64,000 nt of DNA from the NCBI RefSeq assembly GCF_018604545.1, contig NZ_CP075896.1:1-64000 (forward strand), written 5' to 3'. The first letter of the stretch is position 1; each line of letters opens with the position of its first letter. Source of the stretch: Streptomyces koelreuteriae. Its GTDB lineage: Bacteria > Actinomycetota > Actinomycetes > Streptomycetales > Streptomycetaceae. The notes beneath the pieces are model-generated. The model was not told the origin of the DNA and did not search any database. It saw nothing but the letters and a program-made list of their open reading frames with translations. Made by a program: the position numbers and the translations under genes. Positions 17,148 to 30,933 of the stretch are shown here, in pieces.

Positions 17148-17737
17148 CTACTCAGCGGCGCTGCGCCCCGGGAGCAGCGTTCCCACCGCGCGTTCCACCT
17201 CCGCGATGCGGTCCGCGAGGGCCGTCATGTCGGGTTCGGTGTCGGGGCTGTTGCGCAGGAGCAGTTTGATCTCGGTGAGTTGCTGGGTGATCTCGGTGAG
17301 GCGGTCGGTGTCCGTGCCGGTGGCGCGCATCGCCAGTTGGCGGGTTTTGCGGTGCAGATCGAGGAAGACGGTGACCTTGGTGCGCAGGACCCAGGGGTCG
17401 ACGGGTTTGGCGATGAAGTCGGCGGCGCCGATGGCGTATCCGCGATAGGCGTAGTCGGCGCCGCGGTCGGTGCCGGTCACCAGGATGATGGGGACGTCTT
17501 TGGTCTGGTCGAGGCGTTTGATGTTGGCGGCGGTCTCGAAGCCGTCCATGCCGGGCATGCGGACGTCGAGGAGGACGACGGCGAACTCCTGGCGCAGCAT
17601 GGCTTTGAGGGCTTGCTCTCCGGAGCGGGCTCGGACCAGGTGCTGGTGGAGCGGTCCGAGTACGGCTTCGAAGGCGATGAGGTTCTCCTCCATGTCGTCG
17701 ACGATGAGGATGCTGCACGGGTTGGCCAGGTTGGTGT

Positions 17738-17741
<4 letters not shown>
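17148..17741 (-). CDS. Response regulator receiver protein without output domain
   Basis: A 197-residue protein with a receiver domain: acidic DD (SILIVDDMEEN), phospho-acceptor Asp59 in VVLLDVRMPGMDG, T in ILVTGTD, and Lys about 110 in FIAKPVDPW. After residue 130 comes a helical tail (TEITQQLTEIKLLLRNSP and ALADRIAEVERAVGTLL), probably a coiled coil, with no DNA-binding or enzymatic domain. ATG 17741 overlaps the stop of the upstream hybrid kinase (ATGA). It probably passes phosphate from that kinase to partners, possibly the divergent SpoIIE phosphatase system. Confidence 0.9.
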
Positions 17742-22042
<4,301 letters not shown>

Positions 22043-22202
22043 GACAACACACTTCTCTTGGCACAAAATATGACCACTCACCATTTAGGCTACATTCGAC
22101 CTGTAGTCGTCCGCAGTGAGCTGGGCAGGGGTCGCCGTGAGGCCACAAGCGGGGTCGCAGACAGCACGGTCCTTGGGTCCGCGCTCCACGGCAGCGGCAA
22201 GA

Positions 22203-24035
22203 ATGCATGTACCCGCCAACGAACTCGCGGCCTCGGCGGCACGGAAGTTCGTGCGTGCCGTGCTCACCGAACGGACCGCGCCCCACTCCCCCGCAGCGCC
22301 CACGATCAGTGACCGGTGCGTCGACGATGCCGTGCTCCTGGCCTGCGAACTCGTCACCAACGCCGCCGCACACGCCGGGTCCGGCCTCGAAGTGGCCTGT
22401 CACCTCGAGGTCGGGACCGCGCAGGCCGGCTCCGGGGCCGGCTGGGTGGGTGTCGTGGTCGAAGTGCTGGAGCACGGCCCCGCCCGCCGCCCCGGCGGCA
22501 CCACAAGCCCGCACAGCCCCGTGCACGGCTACCGCCGGCAGCTGATGCACACACTGGCCGAATCCTGGGGCGTGACCTGCCGGCGCACCGGGAAGGCCAC
22601 CTGGGTCCGTTTGGAGTGCGCCACGGCGGCGCCCCCGCTCGCCGGCACCGAGCACCGTATCGCCGGGCTCCCGGTCGAGATCGCCCGCCGCCCGCCGCCT
22701 CCCCCGGAGCCCGTCCTGCCGCGCGGACACCCCGGTCACCGGGCCCAGTGGGCCGAACGCGAGGGGCAGTGGTTCCTCGCCGAGGCAGGAGAGCTGCTCG
22801 CCGGACAGCTCGACGAGGACATGGTCGCCGCCCTCACCGGACAGCTCCTGGTCCCCAGACTCGCCGACTGGTGCGGCATATGGCTCACCACCGAGCACAC
22901 GGGCCTACGGCTCTCCCGTGTCTGGCACACCGACGAACAGCACATCCGCGCCCTCCGCCGGTCCCTGGAGAAGGACCCCCCGAGCGCCGCCCTCAGCACG
23001 ACCGGGCTCCCCTGGCCCTGGCCCGAATCCGAGTCCACCCACAACTCGGGCGGCTCGGCCCTGGCCTTCCCCCTCGTCGCCGGCGGCCGCTACCACGGCA
23101 CGCTCGTCATCGGCCAGGCCGGACAACCCGAACTCACCGACACCGTCGTACGGCTCGTCGAGGACGTCGCCCGCCGCACAGCCCAGGCGGTGGTCACCGC
23201 CCGCCACTACACCCGCCAGGCAACCATCAGCCGTACGCTCCAGCGCCGGCAGCTGCCCACCTCGCTCGCCGCCATCCCCGGCGTCGACACGGCGATCGTC
23301 TACGAGCCCTGGGCCGAAGGCCAGGACGTCGGCGGTGACTTCTACGACCTTTTCCCCATGGGCGGGCAGCGGTGGTGCTTTCTCCTCGGCGATGTCTCCG
23401 GGCACGACATGGAGGCCATGTCCGTCACCGGTCTCGCCCGCCATCTCGTACGGCTGCTCGCGCGCGAGGGGCACGGCGTGGAAGCGCTGCTCAACCGTCT
23501 CAACCACGCGATGGCCGAGGAAGCCGCCGAATCGACCGTGCCCCGCGGCGAACACGAAGGCCCCCGCCTGCTCAGCCTGCTCTACGGCGAACTCGAACCG
23601 GACGCCGACACCGGCAGCACCCGGTGCACCATCGCCAGTGCCGGGCACCCACCGCCCCTACGTCTGACGACCGACGGCACCGTCACATCAGCGGCCCATC
23701 CTCAGATACTCCTCGGCGTCGAGGAACACACCAACTACCACGCCGACACCATCACCCTGACACCTGGCGAAACGCTGCTCTGTGTCACCGACGGCGTGAC
23801 CGAACGCCGCAACGGCACCCGACAACTGGACGACAACAACGGCCTCGCCCGCATCCTCGCCACCTGCACCGGGCTCGGGGCCAAGGCCATCGCCGAGCGC
23901 ATCCGCCAGACCGCCCACGACTTCAGCACTCAGCCCCTCGCCGACGACCTCGCCATCCTCGTGCTCGAAGCGGTGCCGGTGCTCAGGAGCGTTGGCACCA
24001 TCACGACCAGCCACCCTCTGGAGCCGCCCTCGTAG
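22203..24035 (+). CDS. Anti-sigma-factor-kinase-like ATPase / GAF / SpoIIE phosphatase fusion
   Basis: About 610 residues. The N-terminus is an RsbW-type HATPase (AARKFVRAVL, DDAVLLACELVTNAAAHAG, about 10-60). A GAF-like sensor follows (about 200-350), then a PP2C/SpoIIE phosphatase (residues about 365-600) with VYEPWAEGQDVGGDFYDLF, LLGDVSGHDMEAM, SAGHPPPLRL, CVTDGVTERRNG and LADDLAILVLE. Such proteins control partner-switching sigma-factor pathways by dephosphorylating anti-anti-sigma factors. It diverges from the multi-HAMP kinase across about 160 bp, suggesting one stress circuit. ATG 22203 (after GCGGCAAGA) is preferred, but an upstream GTG at 22116 is in frame. Confidence 0.88.
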   Translation: MHVPANELAASAARKFVRAVLTERTAPHSPAAPTISDRCVDDAVLLACELVTNAAAHAGSGLEVACHLEVGTAQAGSGAGWVGVVVEVLEHGPARRPGGTTSPHSPVHGYRRQLMHTLAESWGVTCRRTGKATWVRLECATAAPPLAGTEHRIAGLPVEIARRPPPPPEPVLPRGHPGHRAQWAEREGQWFLAEAGELLAGQLDEDMVAALTGQLLVPRLADWCGIWLTTEHTGLRLSRVWHTDEQHIRALRRSLEKDPPSAALSTTGLPWPWPESESTHNSGGSALAFPLVAGGRYHGTLVIGQAGQPELTDTVVRLVEDVARRTAQAVVTARHYTRQATISRTLQRRQLPTSLAAIPGVDTAIVYEPWAEGQDVGGDFYDLFPMGGQRWCFLLGDVSGHDMEAMSVTGLARHLVRLLAREGHGVEALLNRLNHAMAEEAAESTVPRGEHEGPRLLSLLYGELEPDADTGSTRCTIASAGHPPPLRLTTDGTVTSAAHPQILLGVEEHTNYHADTITLTPGETLLCVTDGVTERRNGTRQLDDNNGLARILATCTGLGAKAIAERIRQTAHDFSTQPLADDLAILVLEAVPVLRSVGTITTSHPLEPPS

Positions 24036-24068
24036 CGGCTCCCGCGGCGACTCCGCCTACGCCACCGG

Positions 24069-24530
<462 letters not shown>

Positions 24531-24656
24531 TTACCGTCCACCGAATTGCCGTGCGGGCGACTGCTCTACCCTCTCCTGCATGGCCGGTGGTGCTTTTTCG
24601 GCCTGGCGGGTGACTGAATCAGTCGCCTGCGCCGAGGTGAACCGTCAGGAGGACCG

Positions 24657-25328
24657 TTGCACCACGATGAGCGGGCGGACCGGCCCGGAAGCCAGGGCGA
24701 GCACCAGATCCAACGTGAGTTGGGCACCGTCGGCCGCGCCGACCGGTTCTACGACGAGCAGGTGCTGGACCGGCTCAACCCACGCATGCGGGAGTTCGTG
24801 GCCCGCCAGGAGATGTTCTTCCTCGCGACTTCGGACCGTCACGGCGAGTGCGACAGCACCTTCCGGGCCGGCCCGCCCGGCTTTCTCCAGGTGCTCGGCG
24901 AAGGGGCCCTGGCCTACCCGGAGTACCGAGGGAACGGCGTCATGGCCTCGCTCGGCAACATCCGGGAGAACCCGCATGTCGGCCTGCTGATGATCGACTT
25001 CGCCCAGGACCGGATCGGCCTGCATGTCAACGGCCGGGCGCGGCTGGTCGCCGACGACTCGATGCGCCAGAGGTATCCCGACCTGCCGATGGATCCGGTG
25101 CCCGGGCGTCGTCCCCATGTGTGGGTGGAGGTCGAGGTCGAGGAGGCGTACATCCACTGTTCGAAGCACATACCGAGGATGGTGAAGGCGCCGCTGCGGC
25201 AGAACGCCGCCAGGGCGGACGGTTCGGCCGTCGACGGCGAGCAGGCCTGGGGCACCGACGACGTCAAGCGCAAGGGTGGCGACTACTTCGGGGCGGCGGC
25301 CCAGGAGCGGGGACTGGCTTCCCGCTGA
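24657..25328 (+). CDS. Pyridoxamine 5'-phosphate oxidase-fold protein
   Basis: A 223-residue protein started by TTG at 24657, 4 nt after AGGAGG (24647-24652). The central region is a split beta-barrel flavin-reductase-like fold (about 50-190): FVARQEMFFLATSDRHGECD, LAYPEYRGNGVMASLGNIREN, VGLLMIDF, and VEEAYIHCSKHIPRM. These match the PNPOx-like general-stress families, which bind FMN or F420 and reduce or scavenge small molecules. The substrate is unknown. It converges on the NPP1-like gene with a shared terminator between them. Confidence 0.85.
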   Translation: MHHDERADRPGSQGEHQIQRELGTVGRADRFYDEQVLDRLNPRMREFVARQEMFFLATSDRHGECDSTFRAGPPGFLQVLGEGALAYPEYRGNGVMASLGNIRENPHVGLLMIDFAQDRIGLHVNGRARLVADDSMRQRYPDLPMDPVPGRRPHVWVEVEVEEAYIHCSKHIPRMVKAPLRQNAARADGSAVDGEQAWGTDDVKRKGGDYFGAAAQERGLASR

Positions 25329-25355
25329 GCTTCGCCTTGTCCCACCCGGCGGGAA

Positions 25356-25397
25356 GCGGCCGCCGACGCCCTGGGGGAGGGGTGCGTCGGCGGCCGC
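25356..25397. terminator. Bidirectional hairpin terminator
   Basis: GCGGCCGCCGACGC (25356-25369), 14-nt loop, GCGTCGGCGGCCGC (25384-25397). A perfect 14-bp stem between convergent genes. Confidence 0.85.
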
Positions 25398-25418
25398 GGT
25401 TCGCAGGCCCGGCGTTGC

Positions 25419-26222
25419 TCAGAACGCCGGCATGGCGGCCACGGCCCGGCTGTCGGCGCCGCGTGCCTTGTTGATGTTGCCGACGAGTGCGCCGGCCAGC
25501 GGGAAGTTGGCGTTGCCCCAGCTGGCGTTGGAGAGCTTGGTGCGCAGGTCGCTCCTCATGTTGTCGAGGGTGAGCAGGCCCGGCTTGTCCCAGCCGCCGT
25601 CGCCCCAGGCCTCGGCCGTCTCGCCCCACTGCGCGAAGCGGAAGGCGTGTGTGCTCGCGCCGTCCTTGTGGTAGACGATCTTGACGTTGTTGCCGTCCAT
25701 CGGCACCTCGTTGATCGGGTGGGTGCTGTAGCCGCCGTGCCGGGAGGCGGACAGGAAGCGGGGCCTCTCCTCGCCCTGCTTCTGGAACACCACGACGGAC
25801 TCCCAGTCGTGGCGGTGCCCGCAGTCGGTGATGCTGGTCGGGTCGCACTGGTCCTTCTCGAAGTACAGCGTGTAGACGTAGGCGCACCAGCCGTTCTTGC
25901 ACAGGGACTGCGCGTACGTGTTGGCCTTGCCGAGGTGGTTCGTGCGGCATCCGCCGGTGATCGAACCGGAATTGTTGAGGCCGCCGTTCAGGGTGCCGTT
26001 GTTGTCGATGGCCGCCGCGGGGAAGCAGCTGTCCGAGTCGTAGTCGAAGAACGGCTTGTACTTGGTCTGGAAGGTGCTGGCGTTCGGCGGCAGCGGGGTC
26101 AGGATGGCGGCGCTCGCGCTGCCCGCGTGGGTGAGGGTCAGGGCGGCGACGCTGCCTGCCACGAGGGCGAGCCTGCCGAGACGGGCCTTGGCTCTGCCGT
26201 TCATTGTCTTCGACCGGGACAT
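25419..26222 (-). CDS. NPP1 (necrosis-inducing-like) secreted protein
   Basis: A 267-residue preprotein. ATG 26222 follows GGAGGAGCCGG. A signal peptide with a basic head (NGRAKARLGR) and core (LALVAGSVAALTLTHAGSASA) is followed by the NPP1 domain. The diagnostic GHRHDWESVVV heptapeptide region lies near residue 135, preceded by paired cysteines (CFPAA, GGCRTNH, CKNGWCAYVY, DQCDPTSITDC). In plant-pathogen NLPs this motif binds divalent metal and is needed for membrane damage. Streptomyces members are common and their role is unclear. It is divergent from the nSTAND-WD40 gene. Confidence 0.92.
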   Translation of the reverse strand: MSRSKTMNGRAKARLGRLALVAGSVAALTLTHAGSASAAILTPLPPNASTFQTKYKPFFDYDSDSCFPAAAIDNNGTLNGGLNNSGSITGGCRTNHLGKANTYAQSLCKNGWCAYVYTLYFEKDQCDPTSITDCGHRHDWESVVVFQKQGEERPRFLSASRHGGYSTHPINEVPMDGNNVKIVYHKDGASTHAFRFAQWGETAEAWGDGGWDKPGLLTLDNMRSDLRTKLSNASWGNANFPLAGALVGNINKARGADSRAVAAMPAF

Positions 26223-26292
26223 CCGGCTCCTCCGTTTTGCTCGGTCCACGAGGGGTGCTGTGCGCCGAAGTGCGGCGCGACGGGACCGAGGC

Positions 26293-26312
26293 TGACAACC
26301 GGAGGGTTGTCA
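26293..26312. repeat. Perfect hairpin in the divergent promoter region
   Basis: TGACAACC (26293-26300), loop GGAG, GGTTGTCA (26305-26312), in the 5' region of the NPP1-like gene. A second perfect inverted repeat, CAAGGT-CAC-ACCTTG, is at 26389-26403, nearer the opposite gene. Either could be an operator. Confidence 0.6.
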
Positions 26313-26487
26313 GGCACCTCCTTTCGCCACGGAAAACAACTTCGCCCTACAGCCGGATTGTCCGGCGCGATGATTCCGTGACCGTAATCAAGGTCACACC
26401 TTGTGTTGGTTTACGACGGATCAGACCAAAACATACGTTCACGCTCTGAACTTCGTTCTCGTCTGCCGCACGGAAGTGGGTGGGCCC

Positions 26488-29400
26488 GTGGGGCGTCCCG
26501 AACGACCTCTGAATCCGGATGCCGGTCCCGTACAGCGTTTCGCGCACGAGCTGCGCGAACTGCGCCGTGCCGCCGGCGGCCCCTCGTACCGCGTGATGGC
26601 GGTGGCGGCCGGTTTCTCCGCGACCACGCTCGCGCAGGCGGCGGCGGGTGAGCGGTTGCCGTCGCTCGCCGTCGTCCAGGGCTATGTACGGGCCTGCGGG
26701 GGCGATCCGGGCGAGTGGGAGGCCTGCTGGAAGGAGGCCGAGGTCGAGGCCGCCGGGGTACTGGTCCGGGACCAGGGCGAGGCGGGGGCGCCGTACCGGG
26801 GGTTGGCCCGGTACGAACCGGGCGACCGTGCGCTGTTCTTCGGCCGGGACCGGCTGGTGGACGAGCTCAGGCACCTGGTGTGCGAGCACCGGTTCGCGGT
26901 GGTCTTCGGGGCCTCGGGCAGCGGCAAGTCCTCGCTGCTGCGGGCCGGTCTGATCCCGTCCCTGCGCGAGGAGATCGCGGACCGGTCCCGTGCGGCGGTG
27001 CTGCGGGTGTTCACACCGGGGGCGAGACCGGCCCGGACGTACGGGCATCTGCTGGCTCCCGCCGAGGGCGAGCCGGAGAGCTGGGTGGTGGTGGACCAGT
27101 TCGAGGAGGTCTTCACGCTGTGCCGGGACGGCGCGGAGCGGGCCCGTTTCCTCGACCTGCTGCTCGCGGCCCGCGATCCGGAGAGCCGGCTGCGGGTGCT
27201 GATCGCGGTGCGGGCGGACTTCTACGCCCGCTGCACCGAGCACCGGGAGCTGGCCGACGCGCTGGTCCGGGCCGCCCTGCTGGTCGGTCCGATGACGGCG
27301 GGCGAACTGCGCGAAACGGTCGTGAAGCCGGCCCAGGCGGCCGGGCTGCTGGTGGAGCGGGAGCTGACCGCGCGGATCGTGGAGGAGGTCCTGGACCAGC
27401 CGAGCGCGCTGCCGATGCTCTCGCACGCCCTGCTGGAGACCTGGCGGCGCCGCAAGGGCAGGCTGCTGACCCTGGCCGCGTACGAGGCGGCGGGCGGGGT
27501 GCGCGGGGCGATCGCGGCCAGCGCCGAGCAGGTGCACGGGCAGTTGACCCCGGACCAGGCGCGCACGGCCCGGCTGCTGTTGCTGCGGTTGGTGGAGCCC
27601 GGCCAGGGCACCCCGGACACCCGGCGCGCGCTGTCCCGGACCGACCTGGAGGAGTGGGCGGACCGGAATGTGCCGGAGGTGGTGGAGCGGCTGGCGAGGG
27701 CCCGTCTGCTGACCGTCGACGAGGAGGCCGTGCATCTCGCGCACGAGGCGTTGATCAGCTGCTGGCCCCGGCTGCACGGCTGGGTCGAGGAGTCCCGGGA
27801 GCGGTTGCGTCACCACCGGTGGCTGACCGAGGCGGCCCGGGTGTGGCTGGAGCACGACCGTGACCCGGGCGCGCTGTACCGGGGCAGTCGGCTGGTGCGC
27901 GCGCAGGAGCTGTTCCCGGACCATGTCGGCGACCCCGCGCTGACAGTGGCGGAGCGGTCGTTCCTGGCCGCGGGGTTCGAGGCGCGGGAGGCGGAGCGGC
28001 GGGCCGCGAGCCTCTCCCGGCGGCGGGCCAGGGTCGTGGTGAGCGCGCTGTCCGCGCTGCTGGCCACCGCGTTGGTGGCCGGTCTCGTCGCCTGGCAGCA
28101 GCACCAGGACAACGCCCGGCAGCACACGGCGAACGCCGCCCGACGCATCGCCGCGGTCGCCGACGGCCTGCGCACCACCGACCCCCGTGCGGCCCTGCTG
28201 CTGGGTGTGGCCGCCTGGCGGATGGCCCCGCTCCCGGAGACCCGCCGCGCCCTGCTGGGTTCCCTCGCGCAGCCCGAGCCGGACGCCTTCACCGACCCCG
28301 CTCCCGGCTACGCCTCCCGGCGCTTCCTGGTCGACTCCGGCCGTGTCCTGCTCAGCGTCGACGACGGCACCTGGCGGACCTGGGACGTGACCACGCGCCG
28401 CCGGACCGGCCTGGGACGGCTGCCGAAGGGCGAGGTCCGGGCGGTGGGTCCGGACGGCCGGCTCCTCGCCGTCGCCGCGGACGGCGGTACGCGGTTGTGG
28501 GACACGACGGCCGGCCGCTGGACCGGGGTGCCCAGGGCGCCGGACCGCCATGACCTCGATGTCGGGCCGAGCGGCCGCAGTTATCTGCTGGGCGGGAGCG
28601 GCCCGGACGGGGTGCGGCTGCGTTCGGTGGCCGACGACCGGCTGCTGTTCGAGGCGAAGGGCGTCGACCGGGCCGACGTGGCGCCGAGCGCCGACGACCG
28701 ACTGGTGGCGGTCTGCCCGGACGGCGGGACACCTCAGGTCTGGGACACAGTCACCCACCGCGCGCTGCCCGGGGCGTGGCAGAAGGCGGGCGGCGGGCTC
28801 TGCGACGAGGGCGCCTCACTGACCGTGCTGGGCGGCGGGACCGGTCGCGGCGACGGCCGCTTCGCCGTCGCCACTCCGGAGGGGGTGCGGATCTGGGACA
28901 TCGGCTCCGGACGCCAGGTCGCCGACCTCGCCGATCCCGGGGTCCGGTACGCCTCCTTCAGCGGGGACGGCTCCTTCATGGCGACCGCCTGCGCCGACGA
29001 GGTCCGGATCTGGCGGCTGTCGGACACCCCGTCCCTCGTCTTCCGTCACCCCCTGGCCAACCAGCACGTCCACGGCGGGCTCGCCTGGGACCCCGGCACG
29101 CCCGTCCTGCGCTATCTGGAGGGCGGCACCGTCCACACCCTCGACCTCACCACGACCGTCACCGCCGCATGGCGCGACCGCCCCTTGGACGCGGTGCTGT
29201 TGAGCCCCGACGGCCGTACGTTCGCCACCGCCGAGCTCTCCCCGCTGCGCGGGCCGGGCAGGGCCTACGGCTTCGCGCTGCGCGCCACCGACGACGGCCG
29301 CCTGATCCGCGCCCTCCCGGCACCCCCCGTCTCCCCCGACTCCGGCCTGCCCCTGATGTCGTACAGCCCGGACGGCAGATCCCTCGTCTACGGTCTCTCC

Positions 29401-30225
29401 TCGACCGGACGGCGGGGCGGGCCGCAGCGGTTCACGGTCTGGAACGTGACGGGCGACCGGGCCCGTGGCGCGGTGGACCTGTCGACGGGCACGGCGGTCG
29501 TCGGCGTCGCCCTGTCCCCCGGCGGCCGCACCCTCCACGCGACGCGCAGGGCTGCCGCCGGCGAGCTGCGCAACGAGGCGTGGGACACCGTCAGCGGGCG
29601 GCGCGAGGGGGTCGCCGCCGACTCCCGGCCGGCCGGCACCCCTCTCATGGTGCGTCCCGACGGGCGGCTGATCGTCGGTGACAACCGGGTGGCCGGGCTG
29701 CCCGACGGGCCGGGCACCGCCCGGGACCTCGTCCAGGGCGAGCGGATCAGCGCCCTCGCGTTCAGCATCGACGGCCGGGTCCTGGCGGCGAGCGACCGGA
29801 CCGGGCGGGTCGCGCTGTGGGACGGCGGGTTGCGCCATCGCGCGGGGATCCTGCGGAACCTCTTTCCCTCCTCCTTCGCCGGATCGGCCCCCGAGGAAGT
29901 GAGCGCGCTCGCTCTCAGCCCCGACGGCCGCACCCTCGCCGTGGGCGGCGACACCGGCACGCTCCAGCTCTGGGACACCCTCACCCAGCAGCCCCTGGGC
30001 GGTCGGCTGCCCACCCCCGGCGAGGCCGTGGCATCCCTCGCCTTCTCGGCCGACAGCAGCACGCTGTACGCGGGCGGGGCTCATGTGCCGCTGCATCGCT
30101 ACACCGTCGACCCCGAGCGGGCGGTCGATCAGATCTGCGCGCGAGCACGGTCCTCGAACCTGACCAGGGCGCAGTGGCGGACGTACGTGCCGGAGGTGGC
30201 GTACCGGAAGGTGTGCGGGGCCTGA
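26488..30225 (+). CDS. HTH-nSTAND NTPase with WD40 repeats
   Basis: A 1245-residue protein. It has an N-terminal XRE-like HTH (FAHELRELRRAAGGPSYRVM, then FSATTLAQAAAGERLPS). The nSTAND1 NTPase follows: the family lead-in (PYRGLARYEPGDRALFFGRD), Walker A GASGSGKSS (about 142-150) and Walker B WVVVDQFEEVF (about 200). Then come a winged-helix/ARC2-like region, one membrane-like helix (VVVSALSALLATALVAGLVAW, about 515-535) and roughly 600 residues of WD40-type blades (for example LSPDGRTLAVGGDTGTLQLWD). Streptomyces genomes carry many such proteins. They are proposed signalling or conflict-response sensors, with some STAND NTPases serving in phage defence. GTG 26488 is chosen because family members begin at this motif; GTG 26476 is also possible. 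Confidence 0.88.
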   Translation: MGRPERPLNPDAGPVQRFAHELRELRRAAGGPSYRVMAVAAGFSATTLAQAAAGERLPSLAVVQGYVRACGGDPGEWEACWKEAEVEAAGVLVRDQGEAGAPYRGLARYEPGDRALFFGRDRLVDELRHLVCEHRFAVVFGASGSGKSSLLRAGLIPSLREEIADRSRAAVLRVFTPGARPARTYGHLLAPAEGEPESWVVVDQFEEVFTLCRDGAERARFLDLLLAARDPESRLRVLIAVRADFYARCTEHRELADALVRAALLVGPMTAGELRETVVKPAQAAGLLVERELTARIVEEVLDQPSALPMLSHALLETWRRRKGRLLTLAAYEAAGGVRGAIAASAEQVHGQLTPDQARTARLLLLRLVEPGQGTPDTRRALSRTDLEEWADRNVPEVVERLARARLLTVDEEAVHLAHEALISCWPRLHGWVEESRERLRHHRWLTEAARVWLEHDRDPGALYRGSRLVRAQELFPDHVGDPALTVAERSFLAAGFEAREAERRAASLSRRRARVVVSALSALLATALVAGLVAWQQHQDNARQHTANAARRIAAVADGLRTTDPRAALLLGVAAWRMAPLPETRRALLGSLAQPEPDAFTDPAPGYASRRFLVDSGRVLLSVDDGTWRTWDVTTRRRTGLGRLPKGEVRAVGPDGRLLAVAADGGTRLWDTTAGRWTGVPRAPDRHDLDVGPSGRSYLLGGSGPDGVRLRSVADDRLLFEAKGVDRADVAPSADDRLVAVCPDGGTPQVWDTVTHRALPGAWQKAGGGLCDEGASLTVLGGGTGRGDGRFAVATPEGVRIWDIGSGRQVADLADPGVRYASFSGDGSFMATACADEVRIWRLSDTPSLVFRHPLANQHVHGGLAWDPGTPVLRYLEGGTVHTLDLTTTVTAAWRDRPLDAVLLSPDGRTFATAELSPLRGPGRAYGFALRATDDGRLIRALPAPPVSPDSGLPLMSYSPDGRSLVYGLSSTGRRGGPQRFTVWNVTGDRARGAVDLSTGTAVVGVALSPGGRTLHATRRAAAGELRNEAWDTVSGRREGVAADSRPAGTPLMVRPDGRLIVGDNRVAGLPDGPGTARDLVQGERISALAFSIDGRVLAASDRTGRVALWDGGLRHRAGILRNLFPSSFAGSAPEEVSALALSPDGRTLAVGGDTGTLQLWDTLTQQPLGGRLPTPGEAVASLAFSADSSTLYAGGAHVPLHRYTVDPERAVDQICARARSSNLTRAQWRTYVPEVAYRKVCGA

Positions 30226-30227
30226 CG

Positions 30228-30872
30228 TCAGCCTCGGTACTCCTCGTGGGCGGACCGGGGAAGGGAGAAGCAGGACAGGACCACGGCGAAGGGCCAGACC
30301 GACTGGATCGTGGTCACCGCGCGTTCAGCCGCGCCGGGGGCGCCCTGCTGGTGGAGTTCGGCCAGGAACCATGCCGCGCCCATCGCCATCACGGCTGTCG
30401 CCCCCAGGGAGGGGAACGGCCTCAGGGCCCAGGGCACGGCGTCGCCCCTTCTGGCGGCCAGGACGGGCCAGAGCGCGAGGACGACGAAGCCCACGACGGC
30501 GATCGAACCGTGGGTGAGGGAGCCGCCGCTGCTCGGGGTCGGAAACAGGGCCACGGCCAGGGCCGACAGTCCCCCGGCCGCCAGGGCCGCGCGTCCCGCG
30601 GGCGCGGCGGGGCGCAGTCCCCACGCGGTGAGCAGGTGGCAGACGCCCAGGGCGACGAAGGCGGCGGTCATCACCCAGTAGCTGGAGCCGCCGGGGGCCG
30701 CGAGGACGCTGATCGTCTGGGCGGCGGGGTCGTAGGAGGGGCCTTGCAGGGATGCCGCCACCGCCCAGCCCATGATCAGCACGACGGGCGCGCAGCCGGA
30801 CGACAGCAGGACCCATTTGGGAACAGATCGCACCAGGACACCGTAAAGCGGATCTTCGGCCCCTCGCCCCAT
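30228..30872 (-). CDS. DUF998 integral membrane protein
   Basis: About 214 residues with six predicted membrane helices, for example VLLSSGCAPVVLIMGWAVAASL, YWVMTAAFVALGVCHLLTAWGL and SIAVVGFVVLALWPVLAA. The sequence between helices one and two (GPSYDPAAQTISVLAAPGG) is the usual DUF998 signature. Function unknown. It converges on the nSTAND gene with a 2-bp gap and diverges from the DUF817 gene, whose reading frame opens in the same area. ATG 30872 is the likely start, although GTG at the VRSVPKW position would also serve. Confidence 0.78.
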   Translation of the reverse strand: MGRGAEDPLYGVLVRSVPKWVLLSSGCAPVVLIMGWAVAASLQGPSYDPAAQTISVLAAPGGSSYWVMTAAFVALGVCHLLTAWGLRPAAPAGRAALAAGGLSALAVALFPTPSSGGSLTHGSIAVVGFVVLALWPVLAARRGDAVPWALRPFPSLGATAVMAMGAAWFLAELHQQGAPGAAERAVTTIQSVWPFAVVLSCFSLPRSAHEEYRG

Positions 30873-30933
30873 GAGCGGCGGGTGGGAGGGTCGTCGCAAC
30901 CGGTCGGCGCGCGGTGCCGTCCTACAGGGCACC

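Noticed and set aside
26347..28758. An 803-residue minus-strand frame
   Set aside because: Antisense to the nSTAND protein, low complexity and no motif.
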